Assembly (NCBI RefSeq): GCF_036173125.1
Contig: NZ_CP108054.1
Span: 6,415,001-6,479,000, forward strand
DNA from: Streptomyces sp. NBC_00286
Lineage (GTDB): Bacteria > Actinomycetota > Actinomycetes > Streptomycetales > Streptomycetaceae
Length of the DNA: 64,000 nt
Reading direction: 5' to 3'
The number at the start of each line of letters is the position of its first letter. Position 1 is the first letter of the stretch. Below, piece after piece: positions 31,682-40,208 of this stretch. The position numbers were made by a program, and so were the translations under genes. The notes beneath the pieces are model-generated. The model ran no database searches, was not told the origin of the DNA, and worked only from the letters and a program-made list of their open reading frames with translations.

Positions 31682-33301
31682 TCAAAGGACGTCCTCCTCG
31701 GTCACGGGGTCGGCGACTTCTGGCACGGCGGCCGTCTCACCCGGCGGGCCGCCGTGCGTCCACGGTGTCTCCTCCGGGTCGGGCAGCTTCGCCCCGCCCC
31801 GCTGCTCGTGCTCGAAGAGCGTGAAGCAGACGAGGTCGCCCTTCTCGGGGACCGAACCGGTCTCGGGTTCCTTGCCGCGGCCCATCTTGTCGACGATGCG
31901 CAGGACGATGCTCATGCCTCCGGTGTCGGCGCCATCCTCCTCGTATGACCCCTCGACGTACTCCGCCGCCTGCGGTTTTCCGCCGAGCGAGCGGTAGACC
32001 TTGGCGCGCTCGGCGAGATGCGGCCGGTCGTCCGTGCGGACGGTCACGAGGGGGCGCGGGCTGGGGCGCTTGCTCTCGCTGTACGCCATGACGACGTCCG
32101 TGACCTCGCCCGCGAAGGCCTCGCCCGCGAGCCGGCGTCCGGCCATGACGAGCGGGTCGTCGAGGGCCTCCTGTGCTTCGAGGCGGGCCTGTTCGCGCTC
32201 GCGTGTGGCGAGCTTGTTCGCGGCGGTGACCGCGTCGTCGCGGCGCGGCTGCGGGGGTTCGCCTGCGAGGACGCGGTCCCGGTGGCCGGTGAACGACCAG
32301 CGGTCGCGGGTCCAGCGGTCGGCGGCGTGGGTGCCCTCGGGCAGGGTGCGCAGCAGGTCGAGGCCGTGCCACACCGCGTCCCAGGTGGGGCGGGTGCGGC
32401 TGTCGACGAGGTCGCGGATCTCGCGTTCGGCGGCGGTGAGTTCGCCGAGCCGGTCGTCCGCCTGGAGGCCGTCCTCGGCGGCGGCGAGTGCCGTACGGGC
32501 GCGGTCGTAGCGCTCGATGGCGGGGGCGAGCAGCTTGTTGTCGAACGCCGGGTCCGTGGCGGGGCCTGCGGGCGGGCACAGGAGCTGACCCTTGGCGTCG
32601 CGCCCGAGTTCGGCCCGCAGGGCGGCCTCGGCGCCGGACTCGCCCTCGGGTGGGTCGATCCAGGCGAGCAGTGCGCCGAGGTGCTGGTCCTCGAGGCTGC
32701 TCTGGCCGGTGGCCCAGTGCCGCGGCAGTACGTCCGTGAGGGCGAGCAGCAGCGCGGAGCCGGGCACTCGGGCTCGCTCGCCGTAGTGCGTCAGCCATCG
32801 GCCGAGGAGCGGTACGTGCGGGGGTGCCGGGTGGGGCGTCTCCGGGTCCTGCTCGGCGGTGCGGCGGAAGCGCATGGAGCGCCCGAGAAGCCGTACGAAC
32901 TCGATACCGGCCCGGCTCGGCACGATCAACTGCGGTGCGTCCGCGCACAGTTCGACCTCGACCTTGACTCGCTTGCCGGTCTCGGGGTCGGTCTCGGTGC
33001 GTTCGGCGACCTCGACGTCCTCGCCGTACGAGTCGATGTACGGCAGGACGACGCCGGCCAACTCGGCGAGGAACGCGAACCGCAGGTCCCGGTCGCGGGG
33101 CTGCGGCACGACGAGCAGTCGGGGCGTGTCGCGGTCGGTGCCGACGAGTGCCCCTAGCGGGGCCCCGGCTTCTCCGGCGGTCGTGAGCGGCACGAACACG
33201 AGCGGCTGCTCGGTGAGGTGCCGGTGCCGCACCGTGGCGAGGGGCTGGGCACGGCCGGTGTCGACGGCTTCGAGGCGGGCGAGGGTGGTGATCAGGGACA
33301 T
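31682..33301 (-). CDS. Conserved hypothetical protein between helicase and nuclease
   Basis: The ATG at 33301 follows GGACGGAG. The 539-residue soluble, strongly charged protein has no signal peptide or membrane helix. No catalytic motif was recognised. The segment around residues 260-330 (ERYDRARTALAAAEDGLQAD, ELTAAEREIRDLVDSR) is helical, and the last 60 residues are acidic. Its constant position between a helicase and a nuclease gene is the only functional hint. It is separated from the helicase by 184 bases with no feature I recognise, and from the nuclease by repeat copy g. Confidence 0.7.
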   Translation of the reverse strand: MSLITTLARLEAVDTGRAQPLATVRHRHLTEQPLVFVPLTTAGEAGAPLGALVGTDRDTPRLLVVPQPRDRDLRFAFLAELAGVVLPYIDSYGEDVEVAERTETDPETGKRVKVEVELCADAPQLIVPSRAGIEFVRLLGRSMRFRRTAEQDPETPHPAPPHVPLLGRWLTHYGERARVPGSALLLALTDVLPRHWATGQSSLEDQHLGALLAWIDPPEGESGAEAALRAELGRDAKGQLLCPPAGPATDPAFDNKLLAPAIERYDRARTALAAAEDGLQADDRLGELTAAEREIRDLVDSRTRPTWDAVWHGLDLLRTLPEGTHAADRWTRDRWSFTGHRDRVLAGEPPQPRRDDAVTAANKLATREREQARLEAQEALDDPLVMAGRRLAGEAFAGEVTDVVMAYSESKRPSPRPLVTVRTDDRPHLAERAKVYRSLGGKPQAAEYVEGSYEEDGADTGGMSIVLRIVDKMGRGKEPETGSVPEKGDLVCFTLFEHEQRGGAKLPDPEETPWTHGGPPGETAAVPEVADPVTEEDVL

Positions 33302-33348
33302 GGGGCTCCGTCCCAGACGGGGCGCTCTGCGCGTTTCGGTGTTGTACG

Positions 33349-33522
33349 TGCGGGTGCGTTGTGGCTGGTCGCGCAGTTCCCCGCGCCCCTAAGGGGGCGC
33401 TGGTCGCGCCCCCGCGGCGGAGCCGCATATTGATACAGCCCCGCGCCTCTAACGGGCGCTCGTCGCGCCCAACGAGGCGGAGCCGCACATTGATACAGCC
33501 CCGCCCCCCTTCGGGGGCGCGG
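33349..33522 (+). repeat. Dispersed intergenic element, copies g1 and g2 in tandem
   Basis: Two cores (CGGAGCCGCATATTGATACA and CGGAGCCGCACATTGATACA) are each followed by AGCCCCGC and a hairpin. They lie between the nuclease stop and the start of the 539-residue gene, antisense to both. Confidence 0.85.
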
Positions 33523-33545
33523 ATGTGCGCGGCGCGGGTACTGGC

Positions 33546-34754
33546 TCAGCACGTCGCCCGCCCCAGTCCCTCGCGCCCGCCCAGCGCCTCCGCGCGCAGC
33601 TCCGCCGCTCTCCGCAGTGCGGCCACCGCCGGGTCGGTCGGGTCGCCGGAGTCGCCGCGGGCCGCCGACAGGACGTCGTCGACCGTCGTCAGGCCGCCCA
33701 ACTCGGCGCGCAGGGCGCGGCCCAGGGACGTCACCGCGCCCTCCGTGCGGGAGCGGTCGCGGCAGTGGAAGGCTAGTTCGCAGGTGGAGAGGCATTCGGG
33801 GGCGTAGGTGGCGGGGACCGACTCGACTGCTGCCGTCAGGTCGGGGGTGGGGAGGTCGGGGGCGAAGCAGGTGCCCTCCGGGAGGGCGGCGGCGATGTCC
33901 TCGATGCGGGTGAGGCGGTCCAGCTGGCGGCGGGTCACGGCGCGCTGTTTGCGGACGTCGACGGCGGAGGCGGTGGGGAGGTTCGAGAAGTCCTTCGGGC
34001 AGACCAGGAGCACCGAGTGCCGTACCTCGGGTGCGGGGGTGAGCCGGTCCGCGACCCGCTCCAGCGCCAGTACGTACACCGCGGCCTGCCGCGCCGCCGC
34101 GCCCACCTTCGCCGCGTCCGCCGAACCGTCCAGCATCGGGAAGGACTTGATCTCTACGACCGTCCAGCTTCCGTCGGGATGCACCACCACCGCGTCCGGC
34201 TCCAGGAAGGCGGGGGAGCCCGCGACCTCCAGGGCGAGCATGGGGTGGTCGAGCAGCGTCCAGGCGCCGGCCTCGGTCGCTTCGCGCAGCGCCAGTGCCG
34301 TACGGGCCGCACGGCCCTCGGGGCCCACGGCCGTCAGGTCGGGAACGAGACCGTTCGCGGGCGGCTCGGCCCCCGCGTCCAGCTTCTCGTGCACCAGCCG
34401 CAGCAGCTCCGCGCCCCCGTCGGCCTTGACCTTCGCCTCGAAGGCGTTGCCCCGCATGAACGCGAACTGTGACTGCCCGAAGGCCGACGGCGAGCCGAGC
34501 GCGCTCGCCAGCGCCGCCTTGTTCACCCCCGCTCCGTCGAGGATGGCGCGCCGCTTGCAGCCGGGGTTCGCGGCGAGTGCCGCGAGGGCGCGGGCGTCCA
34601 GCGGCTGTGGCGCGACCGCCGGACCGCGCAGCTCAGCGAGCCGCTGCCGGAGTCTCGTCCCCCGCGTCGGCGGGACGTGCTTCGGGTTCGGCTCCCTGCT
34701 CGGCGCCGGGACCGGGGCCGGCACTGACCTTGCGCTGTCGCGGAATTCGCTCAC
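33546..34754 (-). CDS. RecB/Cas4-like PD-(D/E)XK nuclease with putative Fe-S cluster
   Basis: Numbered from the longest start (TTG 34784, 412 residues), the motifs are Glu116 (RGNAFEAKV), Asp197 (FLEPDAVVV), Glu211-x-Lys213 (VVEIKS) and Gln233/Tyr237 (ARQAAVY). Together these form the PD-(D/E)XK nuclease core with the RecB QxxxY motif. Cys331, Cys335 and Cys341 (CLSTCELAFHC), with the distant Cys76, resemble the 4Fe-4S set of Cas4 and AddB. I favour the GTG at 34754; no start has a clear binding site. Whichever is used, it overlaps the end of the PAP2 gene. Confidence 0.72.
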   Translation of the reverse strand: MSEFRDSARSVPAPVPAPSREPNPKHVPPTRGTRLRQRLAELRGPAVAPQPLDARALAALAANPGCKRRAILDGAGVNKAALASALGSPSAFGQSQFAFMRGNAFEAKVKADGGAELLRLVHEKLDAGAEPPANGLVPDLTAVGPEGRAARTALALREATEAGAWTLLDHPMLALEVAGSPAFLEPDAVVVHPDGSWTVVEIKSFPMLDGSADAAKVGAAARQAAVYVLALERVADRLTPAPEVRHSVLLVCPKDFSNLPTASAVDVRKQRAVTRRQLDRLTRIEDIAAALPEGTCFAPDLPTPDLTAAVESVPATYAPECLSTCELAFHCRDRSRTEGAVTSLGRALRAELGGLTTVDDVLSAARGDSGDPTDPAVAALRRAAELRAEALGGREGLGRATC

Positions 34755-35811
34755 CCGGGGAAGTCTGGCATCCACCACTGACAATTGAGGAGCCTGCGGC
34801 TCGCGAGCCCGCTGTGACGGAGGCCGCGACCGGTTCGGGGACTGATGCAGGGATCGATTCCCGAACCGGTTCCGGGACAGATCTCCGGTCCGATTCCGGG
34901 ACCGGCGCGGTGACGGGTGCCGGGCCCGGTGATGTGCCCGATGCCGTGCCGGATGCCGTGACCGGTGCGGCCCCGGACGGGACCGGTGTCGAGCCCGGCG
35001 TGACTGCTGTCCGGACCCGGGCGAGCAGCTGTATCCGTATGCCGTACCGCTCCCGAGCCAGGTCCGCCAGCCGCAGTACCGGCCGGGTCAGCAGCAGGCC
35101 GACGCCCATCACGGCGGCGCCCGCGAGTGCGTCGAGAAAGTAGTGGTTGGCGGTGCCCATCACGACGATCGTGGTGATCAGGGGGTACGCGACCCCTGCG
35201 ACCTTGGTGAGCCGCGTGCCGCCGTACTTCCACAGCATGACCCCGCACCACAGCGCCCATCCGACGTGCAGGCTCGGCATCGCCGCGTACTGGTTGGTCA
35301 TGCCGCCCAGGCCTCGCGGCGCGCTCGCCTCGCCGCCCCACCAGCCGTAGTCGCTGTACTGGGCCATCGTGTCGACGAAGCCGTGGCTCGCGGACAGCAG
35401 CCGGGGCGGGCAGGTGGGCAGCAGTGTGAAGCCGATCAGGCCGATGAACGTGGACGTCAGCAGCCAGGTGCGGGCCGCCCGGTAACGCACGGTCCGGGAG
35501 CGGAAGATCCACACCAGGATCACGGGCGTGACGAGGTAGTGCAGCGACGCGTACCAGAAGTCGGCGGGTATGCCGATCCAGGGCTCGCGGGTGAAGAGGC
35601 GGTTCAGCGGGTGCTCGGCGTTGAGGTAGAAGACCTTCTCGATGCGCAGGATCTCCAGACCGTGGTCCACGGCGGTGGTCACGTCCCCGCGCGCGAGCAG
35701 CCGGCCGGCCGAGTACACGGCGTACACCAGGAGGATCAGCGGCAGCTCCGCCCACCAACGGGGCCGAACGCGCGATGCCGCCTCGGTAACCGGTACATCG
35801 GTCCGCCGCAT
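34633..35811 (-). CDS. PAP2-family membrane phosphatase/phosphotransferase
   Basis: The ATG at 35811 follows GGGGGAGGG. The 392-residue protein has six hydrophobic helices and the PAP2 motifs AMPSLHVGWA (motif 2) and TANHYFLDALAG (motif 3), as in the inositolphosphotransferase-like branch. It probably acts on a lipid phosphate at the membrane. After about residue 270 it continues as a ~120-residue low-complexity Pro/Ser/Thr/Val tail unlike the family. The tail runs 122-152 bases into the nuclease gene in another frame. Confidence 0.83.
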   Translation of the reverse strand: MRRTDVPVTEAASRVRPRWWAELPLILLVYAVYSAGRLLARGDVTTAVDHGLEILRIEKVFYLNAEHPLNRLFTREPWIGIPADFWYASLHYLVTPVILVWIFRSRTVRYRAARTWLLTSTFIGLIGFTLLPTCPPRLLSASHGFVDTMAQYSDYGWWGGEASAPRGLGGMTNQYAAMPSLHVGWALWCGVMLWKYGGTRLTKVAGVAYPLITTIVVMGTANHYFLDALAGAAVMGVGLLLTRPVLRLADLARERYGIRIQLLARVRTAVTPGSTPVPSGAAPVTASGTASGTSPGPAPVTAPVPESDRRSVPEPVRESIPASVPEPVAASVTAGSRAAGSSIVSGGCQTSPGERIPRQRKVSAGPGPGAEQGAEPEARPADAGDETPAAAR

Positions 35812-36038
35812 CCGACCGCCCTCCCCCTTCTGACCCCGTGGCCGGTGCGCCACGCCCCAAGGTCCAACCTATGCGAACGCCTGAACGGGGCGCCTCGGTC
35901 CTGCAAGACGCTGAGATCGCCCAGTGGGTTGCCCCGAAGCAGCCTCGGCGATGATGGAGCGATCCACCAGAGGGTCATCCCTGAATCCGACCCTGAGCCA
36001 TTCCTGATCCACCCCTGACCCCACCGGAGGCCGAACTC

Positions 36039-36707
36039 ATGGCACCGCGCATCCTCCTGGCCCGGCACGGACAGACCGAATGGTCGCTGGCCGGCAAGCA
36101 CACCGGCAGGAGTGACATTCCTCTCCTGGAGGAGGGCAGGCGCGGCGCCAAGCTGCTCGGGGAGCGACTGCACCGTGCGCCATTCGACGGGCTCTCCGGG
36201 GTCGAGGTGCGTACGAGTCCGCTGGCACGCGCGCGTGAGACCTGCGACATCGCCGGGTTCGGCGACCGGGCGGCCGTCTGGGACACGCTCATGGAGTGGG
36301 ACTACGGCGCGTACGAGGGCCTGACGCCCGCCGAGATCCAGGCGGGGCGGCCCGGCTGGCTGATCTGGCGCGACGGGGTGCCCCGGGGCGAGACCCTCAC
36401 CGAGGTCTCCAGGCGCGCGGACGAGGTGGTGGCGTGGGCGCGCTCCGCCGACCGTGACGTGCTCGTCTTCGCGCACGGCCACATCCTGCGCTCCATAGGC
36501 GCCCGCTGGCTCGGCCTGGACCTGGACTTCGCGGCCCACATCCGCCTCAACCCGACGTCCCTGTCGGTGCTCGGCTGGGCCTACGGAGAGCCTGCGATCG
36601 AGACCTGGAACGACTGTGGGCACCTAAGCGCTCCGCTGGAAGAACCGTTCGACACCTGCGGGTCCGCTGTGGCTGGTCGCGCCCACGCGGCGGAGCCGCA
36701 CAATTGA
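36039..36707 (+). CDS. Histidine phosphatase (phosphoglycerate-mutase-like)
   Basis: The 222-residue protein has the RHG motif LARHGQTEW (His10 nucleophile), Arg in [11 protein letters not shown], Glu in [11 protein letters not shown] and the second His in FAHGHIL. It is a cytosolic acid-phosphatase-like enzyme with unknown substrate. The last ~26 residues ([20 protein letters not shown]...) are translated from copy h of the dispersed element, so the ancestral C-terminus is probably near NDCGHL. Confidence 0.88.
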   Translation: MAPRILLARHGQTEWSLAGKHTGRSDIPLLEEGRRGAKLLGERLHRAPFDGLSGVEVRTSPLARARETCDIAGFGDRAAVWDTLMEWDYGAYEGLTPAEIQAGRPGWLIWRDGVPRGETLTEVSRRADEVVAWARSADRDVLVFAHGHILRSIGARWLGLDLDFAAHIRLNPTSLSVLGWAYGEPAIETWNDCGHLSAPLEEPFDTCGSAVAGRAHAAEPHN

Positions 36708-36736
36708 CACAGCCCCGCGCCCCTATGGGGCGCGGG
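36628..36736 (+). repeat. Dispersed intergenic element, copy h
   Basis: It runs GCGCTCCGCTGGAAG, GTCCGCTGTGGCTGGTCGCG, CGGAGCCGCACAATTGACAC, AGCCCCGCGCCCCT and GGGGCGCGGG. The first 80 bases are coding for the phosphatase tail and its TGA lies in the ATTGACAC block. Confidence 0.88.
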
Positions 36737-36822
36737 CGAACCGCACCGGACGCTTAGCCGTCGCTGTAGCGGCCAGGCGCCCACATAAAGCACCGGCGGA
36801 GAGCTGGAGCCGACGCGCTGCC

Positions 36823-38340
36823 CTATGCCGTCCGCGCCAGCGCCGCGTGTCGTTCCAGGAAGTCCGACACCCCCGTCGCGCGTCGATGCGGGAGAAGTAC
36901 CCGTGCCGTGCCCGCGAGCATCGTCTGGACGCGTGAGGACTGCACCTCGTTCAGAAGGTCCAGTACGCGCAGTCCGGCCGTGGCGGCCTCGTCGGGGTGG
37001 CCGGCGCGGGCCAGGTCGTCGGCGAGTTCGGCGGTGTAGAGCGCGATGTTGCGCGTGAAGTGGGGGTCCTGGAGGCGGGCCGCGCGCCGGGCGTGGTGGG
37101 CCGCGCGAGGCCAGTCGCCGAGCGTCGACCAGCACTGGGCCTCCAGGCCCGCCAGTTCGGCCGCTCCGTAGAAGCTCATCCACTCCGGGTCGGCCTCGCA
37201 GGGTCCGCGGTCGAACAGCGCGTGCGCGCGGGCGAGCGCCTGCTCGCAGCCGGTGCGGTCGGCGAGCCCGGCCCAGCCGCCCGCCTCACGCATGGCGAGC
37301 AGCGACAGAAGCCGGGCCGAACCCAGCGGACGCGCGACGCGCTGCGCGGCCTGCGCCGCCCGCACCGCCTCGCGCGGGCGGCCCGCGTCACGCGCCAGGA
37401 AGGACGTATTGCAGAAGGCGTGCGCCTCCAGGGCCGGGTCCCCGGCGACCCGGGCGGTCGCGAGGGCCTCCGCGTAGTGCGAGCGCGCATCACCGAAGCG
37501 CCCCGAATCGTGCGCCAGCCAGCCCACAGAGATGGCCAGTTCACCCGCGCCCGAGTGCAGCCGCTCGGCGGTCGTCCGCCGGGTCGCGCCCGCGTCCAGC
37601 AGGGAGTACGCGGCCCGCAGCGGAGCCGCCGCTCTCCGGTACAGACCGTCCGCGCCGTGCCGGTCGTCGAGCAGCCGGATCTGCCGTACGGCCTCTTCGA
37701 GCGCGCCCGCCTCGGCCTCACCGACCCGGCGCACGGGACGGTCCGCCGCGGCGGCCGGGCCGCCGAACGCGAGGCCCAGCGGGCCCAGGGAGGCGGCCGC
37801 CACGGTGGCGGTGCCTCCGGTCATGAATGCGCGACGCTGCACGTCGCTCTCCTCGTGGTTCTGATCGTGGTACTCGTACGGGTCTTCCGTTCCGTACGTG
37901 TCTTGCATGCCGTACGTGTCGTGCGTTCCGCAGGCGTGTTGCGCGTCCTGCGTTTCATACGGCTCGTGCGCCCCATCCGTCTCATGCGGGGCGTACGTCG
38001 GGCTCGTGGTGCGCGAGGGGAGCGCCTCGTCCAATTCGCGCGCCCCGCGTCCGCGTACCGATGAGCGGGGCGCGAAGCCCAGGTCGGTCAGCGACCGGCC
38101 GGGGAACATATGCAGGAACACCCGCTCGTACGCGTAGTTCGGGCAGCGGATCTCCCCCGCCTCGACGCGCCCCACATAGCGCGCGTCGCAGCTCACCCGC
38201 TCCCCGATCTCCCGCGCGGCCCGTCGCACCGCCGCGGCGAACTCGCCCGGCGAGCGCTGCCCGCGCAGCTCCCGGAAGGCGAGGTTCGGCCGCGGTGGCC
38301 GAGGTGACTGGGACGACGAGGTCGTCGTGGACGACGCCAT
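36823..38340 (-). CDS. HTH- and TPR-containing regulator
   Basis: The ATG at 38340 follows GAGAGAGGG. The 505-residue protein has an N-terminal HTH-like domain (about 18-85; FAAAVRRAAREIGERVSCDARYVGR) and a spacer rich in Asp/Tyr/His/Gln. A hydrophobic RRAFMTGG segment follows, then a C-terminal TPR-like helical repeat region (about 215-500). This layout occurs in Streptomyces developmental regulators of the NsdA type, but identity is not shown. The spacer includes DTYGMQDTYGTEDPYEYHD repeats. It is divergent from the unknown gene at 38612. Confidence 0.75.
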   Translation of the reverse strand: MASSTTTSSSQSPRPPRPNLAFRELRGQRSPGEFAAAVRRAAREIGERVSCDARYVGRVEAGEIRCPNYAYERVFLHMFPGRSLTDLGFAPRSSVRGRGARELDEALPSRTTSPTYAPHETDGAHEPYETQDAQHACGTHDTYGMQDTYGTEDPYEYHDQNHEESDVQRRAFMTGGTATVAAASLGPLGLAFGGPAAAADRPVRRVGEAEAGALEEAVRQIRLLDDRHGADGLYRRAAAPLRAAYSLLDAGATRRTTAERLHSGAGELAISVGWLAHDSGRFGDARSHYAEALATARVAGDPALEAHAFCNTSFLARDAGRPREAVRAAQAAQRVARPLGSARLLSLLAMREAGGWAGLADRTGCEQALARAHALFDRGPCEADPEWMSFYGAAELAGLEAQCWSTLGDWPRAAHHARRAARLQDPHFTRNIALYTAELADDLARAGHPDEAATAGLRVLDLLNEVQSSRVQTMLAGTARVLLPHRRATGVSDFLERHAALARTA

Positions 38341-38611
38341 GGCCGGGCCCTCTCTCGCGAACCGTCGAACCATGCCGGAAACCGGGCGAGTTGATCACGT
38401 TTCGCTCGGATGGATCAGGTCTCGCTCATGTTTCTGGCGGGCAAGAACGTACCCGCTGTGATGAGTCGACCACGCGAGGTTTGGCTACAAACCGGATATC
38501 TCATCCATGATCTGCCATGAACTGCCATCCTTTGCGGCTGAGTTGCGCCGTAGCCGTTGACGTCCGGGGGCGTTGAACCATGCGGTGAGTTCGATCGAGG
38601 AGGGGTTCCAT

Positions 38612-39097
38612 ATGGAGGTCGCGATGGAGACCAGACAGAGCATCGATCGCCGTGCGCCGCTCTCGACGGAGGCCGCGCCCCCGCCCGGGGGTGAGGGGCC
38701 GGCGGACCCCGGTGACCCCTGTGACCTCGTCACCGTCCCGACGCGGCAGGGCTTGGAGGCCGTCGACATCCTGCGCCGGGGCTCCTCGGACGCCGTGGGC
38801 CCCGTACTGCACGACGACAGCTGCGACACGCTCGGTTTCCTGGTGCCGCCGGGCACGGCGGATGCGTGGGATGTGCCGGGCAGCACGTGCACGCAGACGG
38901 ACGGGCGGGGCGTCAGCCTCGTCGCTGAGGCCGCCGCCTCCGAGGACGCGGGCGCCGGGTCCGGCGAGCCCCCCGTCGAGGGCTCCGACTGGCTCCTGCC
39001 TCCGGAGGACGCCGAGCTCGCCACGGACCCGGTCGTGCTGCGGGCGGCGCTGGATGAGGCGGCTCGCTTGATCGAGGCGGTCGATAACTGCCATTAG
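38612..39097 (+). CDS. Hypothetical protein, 161 residues
   Basis: The ATG at 38612 follows GAGGAGGGG. The acidic soluble protein has a Pro/Gly-rich N-terminus, a Val/Leu-rich middle (DLVTVPTRQGLEAVDILRR, CDTLGFLVPPGTADAWD) and a helical C-terminus (VLRAALDEAARLIEAVD). No family was recognised. It is divergent from the HTH-TPR regulator across 271 bases and may be under its control. Confidence 0.6.
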   Translation: MEVAMETRQSIDRRAPLSTEAAPPPGGEGPADPGDPCDLVTVPTRQGLEAVDILRRGSSDAVGPVLHDDSCDTLGFLVPPGTADAWDVPGSTCTQTDGRGVSLVAEAAASEDAGAGSGEPPVEGSDWLLPPEDAELATDPVVLRAALDEAARLIEAVDNCH

Positions 39098-39125
39098 GTG
39101 CTGCAGGCGACGGCCAGTTCTTGCG

Positions 39126-39200
39126 TGCGGGTTCGTTGTGGCTGGTCGCGCCCCCGCGGCGGAGCCGCACATTGACACAGCCCCGCGCCCCTTTGCGGCG
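39126..39200 (+). repeat. Dispersed intergenic element, copy i
   Basis: GCGGGTTCGTTGTGGCTGGT, CGGAGCCGCACATTGACAC and AGCCCCGCGCCCCT are present. The distal hairpin arm is degraded. It lies 28 bases after the preceding stop. Confidence 0.82.
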
Positions 39201-39275
39201 CTGCCGCTGAGCCTTCCTCTCGCGCCCCCGATAGCGGGCTGAGCCGCCCCGCCCGTACGCCGCGATAATGGCCCG

Positions 39276-40160
39276 ATGGCAAGGGCAAAGGCGAAGCCGA
39301 GAACCAAGCGGTCAGGCGACCGGCGGACGGCGCAACCCGTCGTCGCCGAAGTCGACGGCGGGCTCGCCGAGCTGATGCCCGACCGGGACCGTCCGCGGGC
39401 CTGGTCGCTGTTCATCGACGGCGCCCCACAGTCGTACGTGGACCTCGACGACCCGGCGTATCTGAACTTCGAGTACCAGCGCCGCATCGGCCATGTCATC
39501 GACCTCGCCGCCCCGCCGGGCAAACCCGTGCAGGCCGTGCACCTCGGCGGCGGCGCCCTCACCCTCGCCCGCTACGTCGCCGCCACTCGCCCCCGCTCCA
39601 CCCAGCAGGCCGTCGAACGCGACGCCGCCCTCGTCCAACTGGTCCGCCGCGAGCTGCCGTTGGATCCGAACGCCCGGATCCGCGTACGTTCCGCCGACGC
39701 CCGCGAAGGGCTCGCCAAGGTGCCGGACGGCTGGGCGGACCTGGTCATTGCGGACGTGTTCAGCGGGGCGCGTACGCCGGCGCATCTGACCTCGACCGAG
39801 TTTCTCGACGGCGTCCGCAGGGTGGTCAAGCCGGGCGGTTTCTACGCGGCCAACCTCGCCGACGGTCCGCCGCTGGCCCACCTGCGCGGGCAGATCGCCA
39901 CGGCGGCGGGCGTCTTCCCGGAGCTCGCTCTGGTCGCCGACCCGGCCGTACTGCGCGGCAAACGCTTCGGCAACGCGGTCCTCGTCGCCTCCGACCACCC
40001 GCTCCCGATCGCCGAACTGACCCGCCGCGCCGCCTCGGACCCGCACCCCGCGAGGGTCGAACACGGCAGAACGCTGACCGACTTCACCGGCGGCGCCGCA
40101 GCGGTCACTGATGCGGCGGCGGTGGCCTCACCGCAGCCACCGCCCTCGGCGTTCCGCTGA
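39276..40160 (+). CDS. Spermidine-synthase-like methyltransferase-fold protein
   Basis: The 294-residue soluble protein has the Rossmann methyltransferase pattern of SpeE: VHLGGGALTLARYV, ERDAALVQLVRRELPL, ADAREGLAKVPDGWADLVIADVFSG and VVKPGGFYAANL. The first glycine loop has GGGALT rather than the polyamine-synthase GGGDG, so aminopropyl transfer is unsure. The N-terminus is basic. No operon partner; it converges with the adenylation-acyltransferase gene. Confidence 0.8.
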   Translation: MARAKAKPRTKRSGDRRTAQPVVAEVDGGLAELMPDRDRPRAWSLFIDGAPQSYVDLDDPAYLNFEYQRRIGHVIDLAAPPGKPVQAVHLGGGALTLARYVAATRPRSTQQAVERDAALVQLVRRELPLDPNARIRVRSADAREGLAKVPDGWADLVIADVFSGARTPAHLTSTEFLDGVRRVVKPGGFYAANLADGPPLAHLRGQIATAAGVFPELALVADPAVLRGKRFGNAVLVASDHPLPIAELTRRAASDPHPARVEHGRTLTDFTGGAAAVTDAAAVASPQPPPSAFR

Positions 40161-40208
40161 TTCCGCTGATTCCGGTTATTCCGGCGCACGTCACGGCGGA
40201 ACAAGGCG

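Noticed and set aside
39276..40160. Naming the gene speE
   Set aside because: The aminopropyltransferase glycine loop is altered (GGGALT), so polyamine synthesis is not supported.
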